Below, piece after piece: positions 1 through 9,666 of a DNA stretch of 14,893 nucleotides (position 1 is its first letter; each line of letters starts with the position of its first letter). The notes under the pieces were generated by a model. It saw nothing but the letters and a program-made list of their open reading frames with translations, was not told the origin of the DNA and ran no database searches. The position numbers and the translations under genes were made by a program. The stretch spans positions 12,420 to 27,312 of the forward strand of contig BDDC01000613.1 of NCBI GenBank assembly GCA_001662425.1. Direction: 5' to 3'. The DNA is from Chlamydomonas sphaeroides (lineage: Eukaryota > Chlorophyta > Chlorophyceae > Chlamydomonadales > Chlamydomonadaceae).

Positions 1-1112
1 ACCCGAACTGCCTGCAACGGCAGGAATGCACATCTGAACACACGCCGCCGCTGCTGCCGCTCTCGCTGTGTCGCGGCCGCTTGCGGCGGCCGCTACCACC
101 CCCTCCGCCTCCGCCCCCCGGCCAATCGCCGCCCGGCCCATCGCCGCCGCCAGGGCGAACGCAGGCCACCACCCTCTAAACCAGCGCTGTATGTGCCGAC
201 CAAAACGAAATACCGTCAACCAACACTAGTCTGGGACGCGACCCTTGACCTTTTCACCCGGACATGGCCGAGGCACGCTTGTGTGCGACGAGATATAGCA
301 GGCACCCTGCCCTCTGGCCTTGCGCAAGCACAGCCCACAGGGGTGTCTCAAGTACCCTTACATGACTTCCACGCTGGTTCACAGGTAAAAAGTAGAAAGC
401 CTACAGCTCAGCCCACCGCAAGAGCCGCCACCCAACCAGCCAGGCACGGCCAGCCGTGGCCAGCTACGGCCAGGAGGCAGGGCCCGCCCTCGCTGCCCAC
501 TCAGCGCCCAACACTGCGACGCTTCCGCTTGGCACGGCCAGCTACGGTTGAGCTCGGCCGCTTGCCTTGGCTTGGGGCAAAGACACGCGGGGGCGCCGCC
601 AACCCAAGCCAAGGCCGCGCCCGCCGTGACACAACAAGGCGAGAACCGGCGGCGCCGGCTCCGACACCCGTGAAGCAAGGTGGGCGCAAGGATTGCAGGG
701 AAAAGAAGCTGATGTTGGAGCTAAAGCTCGCAAAGACATAACCGGGACGGACCTGGCGAGGACATATCGGGACGTACCCAGCTACCCACCGTCGCCTGTT
801 CGGCGCTTGATAGCCTGAACGCGCCTCTTTGCGGGCGCTTCTGTGGCACGCCTTGGTTTCCAACGTGCCGTTCTCCTCGGGCGTGGTCTCACGGCGTTAG
901 GTCGCGGTTAGCATTTCCGCACGCCGCAGGCGCAGTTTGAAGCTGCGACTGCTTTCGTATTGTTGGACTATGCGTCGATAAGACGGGCTTGCATGGTCTG
1001 ATCTGGCTCCGGCTCCATTTCGCCTAGAAGCTGGCAGTGTGCTCCCCTTCGCGCCCGAAGTCCGGTTGTCGACCTCGACCACTCGCCACATTCACTTCCC
1101 ATAACGACAACA
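1..1112. other. Region upstream of gene A, no convincing gene
   Basis: The first 180 bases are very GC-rich, with two NotI-type GCGGCCGC sites (73-80 and 86-93) and CCG/CCT runs. On the minus strand about 1-170 stays open and reads as a Gly-rich stretch with a basic GRRKRPRH motif. It could be the edge of a divergent gene, but no start or splice site fixes it. Bases 228-500 carry a repeat seen again near 10.7 kb. An open frame at 193-741 (+) overlaps this repeat, starts at GTG and has biased Pro/Arg/Ala composition, so I do not call it a gene. The last 100 bases, just before the gene A start, are less GC-biased and likely 5' UTR. I see no clear TATA box. Confidence 0.5.
228..500 (-). repeat. 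Interspersed repeat, copy 1 (SINE candidate, longer form)
   Basis: The segment 414-493 matches the reverse complement of 10630-10687: both share a core reading AACCAGCCAGGCACGGCCA (or AGCC in place of AACC) followed by GGAGGCAGGGCCCGCCCTCG. Copy 1 has about 22 extra bases in the middle, made of a repeated CGGCCAGC/CGGCCA unit. The outer part, GTCTGGGACGCGACCC near 231-246, matches the reverse complement of GGGTCGCGTACCAGAC near 10738-10753. The order of the two blocks is preserved, so this looks like one dispersed element present twice. Copy 1 has about 110 bases more between the blocks than copy 2. Element identity is inferred. Confidence 0.5.
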
Positions 1113-4100
1113 ATGCCTCCCCCAGGAGAATGGTTTCCTTCTTACCCCTTACCGCCCGCAATAGCAATGGACAGCGGCCACGTAGCCTCGCGCGCTTCAA
1201 CACCAAGCGCAGAAGGAGGCTCTCGCGAGACAGCAGCGGCTTCGGAGGAAAGGCATAGCCTAAAGGCAAGCGTACAGGCTTCACACTGGAAGCTTGTGCC
1301 GAGCATTCCGTTCTTGATGTTGCCTCAAGCCCCTCCTAGCAACGCAAGCTCCATACGGTTAAAGCAACACTGCTATGATAGCTGGCAGGCGCTGCTGTGC
1401 GCCTCGCTTGCGGCTGGCGCTCTCCAGCACGATGGTTGAGATGCTTTGCTCGCCCCGAACCCACAGACTACCGCCAGCACCTCCGGCGCCAAGCACATCG
1501 AGTTGTGCGCCTGCCTGCCACTCTGCACCAACCGCAAGGGCGAGCCGGTGTCGCAGACCCAGGTGCGGGTACTTTCAACTCTACCACCCGCGGCTTCCCT
1601 CATGCTCGGGCCTGCGGCGGGAGGACCTCTATCACACGGCTGCGCCACTTCCCTGCTGCTCCTCTGACCTCTGACCCCTCAGGCCTATAACCACAACGCC
1701 AACGCCGTGCGCGCCGCACTGCGACTTGGCCTCATTAGGCGGGAGCCCGGCCGCTGTCCCAACGAGCCCGTCGGCACACGCGAGAGCCGGCGCCTGCTGC
1801 AGCAGCTCCGCACCACTCTGGCGGAGCGGCCCGAGTGCAAGACCTTCCGGGGATCCAATGGCGACATCCTGCTCTGCCAGCTGCACTTCTGCACCGAGCC
1901 CGGCTGTGAGGTGCGCTCCCAGCCACCCCGGCGGAACCCCTGGCCGCAACCCACACCGCACGGCCGCAACCACCTCGGGCTTGCCCCCGGAAACCCCGCC
2001 CTGCGCCCTCCGCGCCCCCGACCGGCCCTGCACGCCGCTCTCCCCTTCTGCACGGATGCAGTTCCACGCGGCCGGCGTTAAGGAGCCGATTGAAATGGTG
2101 GAGCACCGCATGCACGCGCACGGTAGGCTGGGGGCGGGCTTGACGCGGCGTGTGTTCACACATAAGAACATCAATGAACACGACCCACGCGGCGGTGTTT
2201 GTCGTACGCGAGTCGGTTCGGGACGGCAGCAGGGCCGCCAAGCCGCTGTGTGGTGACGGCTGCTCGACGGCGGGGGCCCTTTCATGTGGTGTGGGGCGCT
2301 CTCAGCGTTCTGGGAATGGGTCGGTGCGGCGAGGCGCCGCGTCATGGGCACCGCACCAGAGCATGCCCCCTGACAGGCCGGACTGGCCTGGCGCGCCCCG
2401 CCCGGTCACAGGCCAAGCGCCCACGGCCGCTGTCGGCGGAGGCCCAGCGCCCTCGGCCAGCACGGGTGAGCGGTTGGGGTGAGGGCGGCAGGCCTCGCGC
2501 AAGGGCCGCACCACCGCGTATGCACGTGTGCACGCAACTTCCACAGCACGGGCGCCAGTCCACCCCGGCCGCATGCCCCTGGCTCGGCCCCTATGCATTA
2601 GTACGACGGACCACGCGCCAGCTGTGTCCTGCCCTGCTCTCCGCTTACAGATTCCTGGCCGTTGCCGCTCACGACGTCCTGCTGTGCCCGCGCCCTTCCC
2701 CCATCGGCCGCACAGCGCCTGTGCCGCCGCCGTTGGGCGCCTGGCCCAAGGAGGGCATCGCGATGCAGGTGTCCATTGCCTCGCCAAGTGTCCAGCAGCT
2801 TCCCACGCCCAAGAACAGCCCGCAGCTGCCGCCGCCGCTGCCGCCGCCGCTGCCGCCGCCGCTGCAGCCGCCCGCGCCGACGACCTCGCACAGCGGCATC
2901 GCAGCCGCCAAGGCCACGGCTGCCGCCAGCGGGCAGTCAGGTGAGGTCATGCGTTCTGCCGGCCGGGCGGTGCATCGGGGCCTCGGGCCTGTCTCCTGCG
3001 CTGGTTGTCCTGCCCGGCTCACCAAGCTGGCCTCCCTCGGTGCGGCGCCCTCGCCCCGGCAGGCCCTACCAGCGGCGAGGCAGCCACAGGGACCTACCCG
3101 CACCCAGGCACCGCCGGCGAGGCGTCCGCTCCAAAGGCGGAGGACGCTCGGCCGTGGGGCCGCGTCTGGATGGAGCCCTGCTGCCTCGGCCATGGCCGCT
3201 GGCCCGCTGGCTTCTATGACGTCGTGCGCCACATGGACCACCCGCGCTGCGTGTGGGTAGCGCCCGCCGGTGCGGGCGGACCGGCCACTGGGGCGGCTGC
3301 CGGCCCCCGCGGCGCCTGCGACACGCTTCAGTGGGTGGAGCTCATTGCCTTCGGCGTGGGCGGCCGGCCGGCCTACACGCTGTGGGACGCGGCGAGCGTG
3401 GGGCCCACGGGCCGGCTGCCCGGCACAAGCGCCGACTACTGGGTCGTCCCGGCGGCGCTGGTGGACGCCAACGCGGTCGCGGCCACGGCCGCGGCAGCCT
3501 CCCTGCACGCGGCCTGGGCTGGCGGCAGCGAGGGCGGCGTCGCGAGTACGGCGCTGGCGGTGCCGCTGGGAGGCCGGCGCGTCCGTCGGCGCCGGGACGA
3601 CGAGGTGGTGCCGGAGGAGGGCGTGCTGTGGCCGCACCAGCCGGCGATGCAAGCATGCAGCGGGGCAGGTGAGGCCGTGCTCACTTGCTGCCTCTGGCTC
3701 GGCTTCTGGGCGGGGCGGCGGCTCCGTCGTTCCTTCACTGTCCGCTTACCTATCCCCCCGGGCCACCGCCCTCAGTCCGCTCCGGCGACTCGGGCGCCGT
3801 CTGCTACGACGCGCCAACACCACAAGGCGGCATTGGCAACGGCGTCGCAGCACACATGAACGGCTGCGGCGGCGACAGCTACCCCAACATCGCCGGCTGC
3901 GGCGCGACGCTGGCGCCGGCGGGCCTCATGGCGCCGCCGCTGCTGCAGCCGCAGATCTCGTCACCGACCCCGAGCCTCACCACGGACGCCTCTCTGGCTG
4001 CTGTGCTCGAGATGCCATCCGTTGGTGCCGGCGGCATTGGCTCCGCCACCGCCAGTGTCATGGGGTCGTTGAGCTCTGGCGGCGCCGGCTCTGGAGCCGT

Positions 4101-6663
4101 TGGCAGCGGTAACGGCATCAATCCTGTCGGATTGGAGCCCGTTGCGCCAACGAACAACAGCTTCACCATGCAGCTGCCGCCGGTCGTTGCCGCTCCGCCG
4201 CCGCCTATCTTCCTGCAGCCGGGCTGCTACCTGAGCCTGCGTGTCGACGACGCGGGCCAGCGCCAAGGCTGCTGCCTGATGCTGCAGCCGGCACACCCGA
4301 CTGAGCAGTGGCAGCAGTGGGGCCAGCTCGAGGCGAGGATTCGCAGCACCCCTGGCTTCGGCCTTGGCGCCGCGCAACGAGTGGCGCTGGCGCGATTTGA
4401 CCTTGATGCCCGGCGCGTGCTGGAAGCCGGCCGGCAGCTGTGGGCGCTGGAGAACATGGACGCGCAGAACCGCCTGGTTCTGTGGCTGTGGCCGGCAGAG
4501 GGCCTCGCCGGCAACATGCCGCCGATGTCGCAGGACGGCGGCTGGGCGCACGTCGCCGAGGTGCTCGACTGGCCGTACGGCGGCGGCGGCGGCGGCGGCG
4601 ACGATGGCAGCGGCGGCGGTGGCGGTGGCGGCGGTGGCGGCGGCAATGGAGGAGACGACAATGCTGGCGGTGGCGGCGGCCCTGGAGGTGGCGGCGGCGG
4701 CGGTTGGAACGGCGGCAGCGCCGGAGACGGCGGCAACAATGGGTGGCCTAACGGCGGCGGTGGAGACAACAGCGGCTCCGGCGGCGGGCCGTCGCACTAC
4801 CCAAGCATCGGCGGCGGCTATGGTCACGGCGGCGGCTACGGGTTCGGCACTTCCCTCTCCGCGCAGCCGGCCGCAGGCTCAGAGAACACGCAGTCGACTG
4901 TGAGGTGGCCGCAGGAGCTGGTGCTCGACGGCGACGCGCCAAGGGACTCGCTGCTTTACTGGATGGAACCCCACAGCTCACCCGCCTCCTCCTCCAACGG
5001 CGACGGCGCCGCGGCCGCAGCGGCCCCACTGCTGCCGGCCAGGGCCTACCGCCTGGAGCAGCTCGCCGTGGACGAGCTGGCTGGCCTGGCGGCGCCCGAG
5101 CCCGCTGCCGGTGTGGTGGTCATGACCATTAGCATGACGCCGCTGCTCACGCACGTGCTGTCTCCCAGCGGCCCGGCGGCCGCGGTCTGGCTGGCGCCGC
5201 TGGCCGCCGCCGCTGGCGGATGCCCCTCACTGCCCTCGGCCGACACGGACGCGGCCGGAGACGAGCCGGGCGTGCGGTGCTGGCTTGGGCCAATGCGTTC
5301 TGGCAAGCCAGCGGGCCCTGCGGTTGGCTTGAGGCTGCTTCCGGACGCTTCCGACGGCGAAGACGACGGCGACGAGGCCGACGGTGTTGAGGAGGGCTTC
5401 GGCGCAGCGTCTGTCGGCGAGGAGTCAGCGGCTGCGGATGGGTCGGCCGCTGCCGGCCAAGAGGTGGGGCGAGGGAACCGGGCCAGCCTGGCAGGAGGAC
5501 AGGGGCGTCATGTTGCACCCCCCAAGGTGCGAGCTTGTGTGCCTGTAGCTCCAGCACTGAGTGCCACCTGCCCGCCTCGCCCTGCCGCTCGCAGGTCGGT
5601 CCCAACGGCCTGCCGCGTCTGGTGCGCGCACGTCTCGTCGGCGTGCCGCCCCGCTCGGCCCTGGACGGCGCCGGCCCTGCGCCAGCAGAGGCCCTCATGT
5701 CGGCCGCGCCCAGCGGCCGTGGGCCCGCCGTGGGCCTCGCCCTTGCCAGCTCCTCGCGCTCGACGGCGCATCAGGTGCGTTCCGTGCCCCGGCTTTAAAT
5801 CTTCTCCCTCAGGCCTTAAAGCGCTGCTCCGGCTGTTAGCTGCAGGCCGTCCTTACCGCTGCGCAACCCGATGCCGCCCCAGCCTGCCACTGGCCGCCCG
5901 CCAATGTCGCCGTCGAACGCCCTAGCCTGGCGCCCAGCCTAGCACACGAGCTGCACGCGGTCTGTGCGCGCTCCCCCTTGCCTGCAACACCGCCGCCTAT
6001 AACGTGCATCCTTCCTGCCGCCACACATCCCTCAACACTCACAGTGGGCCGCCGCCGGCAGCAGTCACCGCTCCTCGTTTGCCTCGGTGACGGGCTCCAT
6101 GGCGTACTCCTTGGCTTCATCCTTCAACGACTACGGCAGCCGCCGCACCAACACGCTGGGCGCCTCGAGCCGAAGCATGCTGCTCGGCGCGAGCGCGTCG
6201 TGGGCAGCGCTGCCGGACGGTGAGGATCCGCTGGGTTGCGGGTTGGGCTGAGCTTGGTTAGGGTCAGGGTGAGTGTCATCGGGCCATGGGCCAGGCGCTG
6301 GGAGGGTTGCACGGCTCGATCCTTCTCTGTCGGCAAGCAGCGCGCCGCCCGCTGCTTTCGCGCACACGCCAGCTCATCAGCCAGCTGCTTGTGTGCCCCT
6401 GGTGGTATCCCCCCGCAGACCTGGACCTGCAGGGGCTTGAGCTGCTCGAGTGCCCGCCGCTCGGCGCCGGCGGGCCCGCTGGCTCCCTCCGCGCCAGCCG
6501 CCTCAGCAACATCCACGAGGGGCCCGAGGAGCTGGAGTCGTGCACAAGCCGCTCGCCGCGCGAGGAGGGGCTCGCGGGGCAGCGGTCGCTGGCCCGGGTG
6601 GGCGCGCTGAGCCGGGGAGCCCAGCACGAGGACTTCAGCGGCAGTGCTGGCACTGCGAACTAG
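1113..6663 (+). CDS. Gene A: large unrecognised protein, 11 exons, tandem paralog of gene B
   Basis: I do not recognise the family and give no function. Proposed exons: 1113-1271, 1467-1562, 1683-1910, 2062-2122, 2412-2465, 2716-2940, 3063-3668, 3776-5526, 5595-5774, 6045-6219, 6419-6663 (TAG). They total 3780 bases (1259 residues), with intron phases 0,0,0,1,1,1,1,0,0,1 and no internal stop. Introns are 68-289 bp with GT..AG ends. Exons 2-7 are supported by matching exons in gene B. The layout is: a Cys/His-rich module (residues about 54-181), an Ala/Pro-rich linker (about 183-275), a Trp/Cys module starting near 306 (GRVWMEPC, then YWVVPAALVD near 400), a second conserved-looking block near 626-735 (PGCYLSLRVDDAG), a Gly-rich tract (about 745-815), and an acidic, Ser/Ala-rich tail. 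I see no signal peptide or membrane segment. The start ATG sits in CAACAATGCC, close to the algal consensus, but exon 1 is the least certain part. The exon 8 donor is ambiguous: 5527 (AAG|GTGCGA) is preferred, while 5464 keeps the same phase. Confidence 0.75.
1467..2122 (+). other. Cys/His-rich N-terminal module of gene A (exons 2-4)
   Basis: Exons 2 to 4 encode about 128 residues with spaced Cys and His: CAC-x3-C in KHIELCACLPLC, then VSQTQAYNHNANAVRAAL, then LLCQLHFC-x3-GCE, ending in EHRMHAH. The spacing suggests one or two zinc-binding sites. The CxC..C...VS.T...H pattern is reminiscent of zinc-finger-like segments found in algal transposon proteins, but I cannot name a family. In gene B (exons 2-4) all these Cys and the first His are kept. 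The last His cluster is HRQTH rather than HRMHAH. Exon 3 is the same length in both genes, and about 59 of its 76 residues are identical by eye. The module is therefore under protein-level constraint. Zinc binding is inferred. Confidence 0.6.
2826..2864 (+). repeat. 12-bp coding tandem repeat, Leu-Pro-Pro-Pro
   Basis: The unit CTGCCGCCGCCG is repeated three times plus one further CTG inside exon 6 of gene A, giving a PPPL repeat. The matching exon of gene B lacks it and is 36 bases shorter in total (189 against 225). This is a repeat-length difference inside a linker. Confidence 0.85.
3063..3668 (+). other. Conserved Trp/Cys-rich module of gene A (exon 7)
   Basis: This 606-base exon encodes a globular-looking segment with conserved aromatic and Cys residues: PWGRVWMEPC, GHGRWP, GFYDVVRHMDHPRCVWVAP, LQWVELIAFGVGG, then YTLWDAASVGP and ADYWVVPAALVDANAV. 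It ends in a basic run, RRVRRRRDDE. Gene B exon 7 begins with the same phase (14680) and the same residues until the window ends. The high Trp content and near-identity to B suggest a folded domain. I know no named domain that matches. Confidence 0.65.
4579..4790 (+). repeat. GGC-rich trinucleotide tract encoding poly-Gly
   Basis: Inside exon 8 of gene A there are long runs of GGC/GGT/GGA codons, interrupted by Asp, Asn, Ser and Trp codons. They encode a Gly-rich segment of about 70 residues. The opposite strand gives long open poly-Pro and poly-Ala/Arg frames that are only shadows of this tract. Such triplet runs are expected to vary in length between strains. Confidence 0.85.
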
Positions 6664-6803
6664 GGGCCACAGGGTGGTGGGCGAGGGTTGCGGCTGCAGG
6701 GTTGCTTGCTGCAGGGCAAGCACGGCGGCGCACTGGGCACGGGGCGCACGCGAGCGCGTGCTTCGCATATCTGCATCAACAGCACGGTTGGGCGATGTTG
6801 GCT

Positions 6804-6873
6804 CGACGGTGTTCGTCTGGTCTGGGTGGTCTTGGGGGCGAGCCATGTACCCGTGCGCAGCTGGGACAGGTTT
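6804..6873 (+). repeat. Interspersed repeat R1, copy a
   Basis: About 70 bases are shared with 9667-9739 (+) and with the reverse complement of 13103-13167. Common blocks are CGACGGTGT, CGTCTGGTCTGGGTGG, GGGGGC(A/G)A(G/A)CCATG and GCGCAGCTGGGACAGGT. Copies a and b lie in the same orientation. This copy lies in the 3' flank of gene A. The element type is unknown; the size suggests a MITE or a fragment. Confidence 0.7.
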
Positions 6874-7081
6874 CGCCGTAGGCTTGCGGGCGCTCAACAA
6901 AATTGCTGTCAATCCTATACGAGTTGCTACCGCATTGGATCATCAAAGGAAGTTGCTGGCAGCTTCCCTGCGAAGGCCTGGGGCCTGCAAAGCGCGCCGC
7001 GTCCCGGCTGCGGCAAGATTCATCTGACACTGCTGGCCTGCGAGCCATGCCATGACTTGCGATGGAGCTCGTGACGACGTC

Positions 7082-7086
7082 TGTAA
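7082..7086 (+). terminator. TGTAA polyadenylation signal, likely for gene A
   Basis: This is the first TGTAA after the gene A stop (about 420 bases downstream). Volvocine algae use TGTAA as the poly(A) signal, and a 3' UTR of this length is normal for them. The assignment is inferred from position. Confidence 0.5.
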
Positions 7087-7090
7087 CGCA

Positions 7091-7126
7091 TGCCTTGCGC
7101 AATGCCTTGCGCAGTGCCTCGCGCAG
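7091..7126. repeat. 12-bp tandem repeat, three units
   Basis: Three units read TGCCTTGCGCAA, TGCCTTGCGCAG and TGCCTCGCGCAG, followed by a weak fourth (TGCCCCACACGA). The array starts four bases after the proposed TGTAA signal. Confidence 0.85.
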
Positions 7127-8268
7127 TGCCCCACACGAACACACATCAGCGCAGCCAGCCGTCGCAGTCGGCCGTCGGCTGCCGTAGCTAGGTAATTTCC
7201 GGCCGTGCTGCTCCACGCTGGGCGGCGCCAAGCAGGCCGCCCCTCTCATAACAAAGCCGTTCCTCACCATGCCGGCGTACACTGTAGAACCAGCCATGGT
7301 GGCTGAAAGCAACGGCTTACCGCTGTTTCGGAGTTCCAGCTTGACCTGACGACGTGCTCCCGGCCGTGCTAGGGCGGACGACGCCAACCGGTACTTCACC
7401 CCGGGACGTGCCTTCCTGGAGGCCCCTGCTGTGCGCTTCCGCGCCAGGCACCTCGAGCTCGGCAGCGCCCGTGCGGGCGCCCGCCGTCGTGCCGCTTGCG
7501 CAACAATCGGGCAAGCGGCGCCGGCTCAGCGCAAGAAGCTGTAGAGAGAAAGAGAAAGAAGGTTAACTCGCACTCCCACACAGCCAAAAAAAGGACACGC
7601 GAACGAAGGCAGCACGGTATCCGGCACCAGAGTGCCAATACCACCGGCCCCTTGAGTACTGTGTTACCCGCGTATCGTCCCTCGGGTCCGCGCCGCTGCG
7701 GTCCCGCGTGCTGTTGTGCCTTGCGGTCTCGTCGTTGCCGCTAGCGTGCTCGCCGTTTGCGTCACGCACTGGCGGGTGGCCGGGGATATGACGACGGCAT
7801 GGTCCTCATCCCTTCCCACTACTCTGCTACATCCGACCCCTGCCGCCGGCCGCACACTCACGTCCCTGGCGATGAACGCATGGCGCGAGCCTAACACTGC
7901 CATGCCTTTGCAACCCCTCCGCCCCGGCACGGCTGGGGCCCTCGCCCGGCCTTCGCTGCGGGTGGCTGGGGAACGGCACTTTCCGTCCGCCCACCCGCTG
8001 CATCACTGCACTCGTGCGCTCCGCGCTCCCACGTTCTACGCCATCCACGTGTTACCTGCACTATGTCCCACCCTCTTGTACGGCACTGTGCTCGGGCCGC
8101 CCCCTGAATAGCCCTCGCAGGCTCGGTGCTACCATACGACACCTCCGGCGGCTCAATGGATGTTGCTGGCGCCTTCTTGCTGCTCCGTCGCTGTCAAGGT
8201 CGCTCGATTACAATCTGACGCCGGCCTCCTTTCGCTTCCGATTTCCATCATCCATCCTTCAGGTAACC

Positions 8269-8746
8269 ATGGGACTGCAGTGGGCGGGCTGGGTGCGGCA
8301 CGACGCCGCCGGGGGTGTCCACGGCGGTATCACTAGCTGTGCCAGCGACCGCGGTCAGCCGCGGCCCCACCTCGCCACCTCATACCCTAGCGGCAGGTAA
8401 CACGCAGGTAACTTGCAATCTGCTGCCCATTGCGCTCTGCGCTTCGTCGATTTGCTGCCTGCTTCGCCTCTCATGCCTCGGTGTATAATCGGGCGGGAGT
8501 TAACCTTTTTTTCTCTCTTTTGCAGTTCTTTGCATCGTCATCTTGTGCGTCACGACGCCAGCCGTTGCGCCACATTTGATGGTAGCGTAGACGTGATGAG
8601 CCAGCGCCGATGGCGCGTATGAAAGCGCGCACCGCCGGCCTCGGCTCACACCGATGTCCCCGCCCTCAGCACCCCACATACACCCAATTACCGACCTGGA
8701 AGTGAAAAGGAGTAGCAACCAGATCGTAGAGCGACAAAGGCGATGA
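8269..8746 (+). CDS. Possible small three-exon gene, about 86 residues, unrecognised
   Basis: Exons 8269-8396, 8526-8581 and 8670-8746 (TGA) join with matching phases (2, then 1) and no stop. The ATG lies in TAACCATGGGA, close to the algal start consensus, just after a pyrimidine-rich CTTCAG that could also be a 5' UTR acceptor. Intron 1 (129 bp) ends in a long T/C tract before TTTTGCAG, the best acceptor in the area. Intron 2 (88 bp) ends in CCGCCCTCAG. The protein would begin MGLQWAGWVRHDAAGG, contain SLHRHLVRHDASRC and end SSNQIVERQRR. I see no known domain. It could be a lineage-specific small protein, an upstream part of the decayed Fanzor-like gene that follows, or chance. Two matching phases alone occur by chance about one time in nine. 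Confidence 0.35.
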
Positions 8747-9531
8747 GGCGCAAGCGACGACCGGCGGCAGGGCGAGGGGTAGAGGGAAGCGGTAAGGAGA
8801 GGCACGCACAGGGAATGAAGGCCGCAACAGCCAAGGGGACGCCTCCATTTGAGGTACGCAGCGGCGACCCCTGCAATACGGCTGCGTGTCCCACTTTCCT
8901 TTTTGGGTCCCATGGCTCTCGTTGGCACACCCCCTTCGTGTGTTTGTTTCACATACCCTTGCGAGGCCTCCGTAGCTTCAGTTCCAGCACTGAACCCTTG
9001 CTTATCCTTTTTACCGTTGTTTCCGTCGCAGCGCCAGGTGTTGCATGCTGTGGCGCGGCAACTCTGCCGTGGTCAGGAAGAAGAGGACGTGGTCAATGGC
9101 TGGTGAGCCGAGGCTTCTCGAGTTGTGGCTGGTCTGACGACGGGCGTTGTTGGGGGACAACCGCACATGCACTGGCCCTTCTACACGCAAGGGCAACGCA
9201 AGGGGGAGGCAACACCAGTACGAGGTACGGCAGCTGCATTAGCAGGCAGGCCCGGGGCCCCAACAAGATGCTGTTCCACGTACTGGTGACGCAGTATGCC
9301 GGATAGGACTTGTATCTTGTCCCTGGCAAGTCACCCGGGGTGGGTGACTTTCCCTCGCCTTGCGGCCGGGAAGTCACCCAAGGTGACGCCAAAGACGATA
9401 GCGCCTTGCGAAGTCCGGCATCTTGGGTGACTTCGTTAGCTTTCGGCCGGCTGAGGTCACCCAGCCCGGGTGACTCCAGCGCCAAATGGCCAACACGTCG
9501 GGTGACCTGGGTAACTAAGATGCATGCCCAG
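8747..9531. other. Gap with possible decayed Fanzor-like exons and a palindrome array
   Basis: Bases 9032-9102 are bounded by a good acceptor (TTCCGTCGCAG) and donor (GTGAGCC). They read RQVLHAVARQLCRGQEEE, which looks like coding sequence. In another frame, 9107-9303 reads on to GPNKMLFHVL, which resembles the segment that precedes the DEY motif in algal Fanzor proteins. The two pieces are in different frames, and no phase-correct splice joins them or links them to 9532, so I treat them as debris. Bases 9328-9506 hold the palindrome cluster listed separately. Confidence 0.4.
9328..9506. repeat. Cluster of GTCACCC/GGGTGAC inverted repeats
   Basis: Seven copies of a 7-mer lie in 179 bases: GTCACCC at 9330, 9373 and 9456, and its complement GGGTGAC at 9342, 9425, 9468 and 9500. 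They form nested hairpins. One is 9328-9350 (9-bp perfect arms, 5-base loop), one is 9456-9474 (7-bp arms, 5-base loop), and one pairs 9371-9382 with 9422-9433 (12-bp perfect arms, 39-base loop). No ORF explains the pattern. Confidence 0.85.
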
Positions 9532-9666
9532 ATGACGGGCTGGTGACGTACATCGACATCGACGAATACTACACCCATCATGTGGGATGGATCGCTGCTG
9601 CCGGTCGACTGAATCCTGGCTCACGTCGTTCATCTGGGTGTGCAGGTTTGATCGAGCAACGGTGAC

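Larger units (their letters stand above)
6664..8268. other. 3' flank of gene A and gap, no convincing gene
   Basis: The first part is the likely 3' UTR of gene A. It contains a copy of an interspersed repeat (6804-6873) and a TGTAA signal (7082-7086). A 12-bp tandem repeat follows at 7091-7126. Bases 7350-7541 hold a 64-codon open frame (+) that ends at TAG 7542 and contains RYFTPGRAFLEAPAVRFRA. It has no ATG and may be a decayed exon, but I cannot assign it. Bases 7600-8260 contain GC-rich open frames without splice or start support. Confidence 0.5.

Noticed and set aside
193..741. 182-codon open frame on the + strand
   Set aside because: It starts at GTG, is Pro/Arg/Ala-biased, and overlaps a dispersed repeat; GC-rich DNA gives such frames by chance.
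2641..2715. Strong acceptor CTCCGCTTACAG before 2651 as the start of exon 6 of gene A
   Set aside because: It gives the wrong phase after exon 5, while the acceptor before 2716 keeps phase and matches the gene B exon start codon for codon up to GAWP.
3961..4827. Long minus-strand open frames rich in Ala or Pro
   Set aside because: They are reverse-strand shadows of the Gly codon tract in exon 8 of gene A.
8850..8900. GDPC segment as a RuvC-I DPG motif of the Fanzor-like gene
   Set aside because: The Gly is missing, the surrounding residues do not fit, and it lies too close to the downstream motifs.
9328..9506. CRISPR-like array
   Set aside because: The repeated unit is only 7 bp, occurs in both orientations and has irregular spacing, and the DNA looks eukaryotic.
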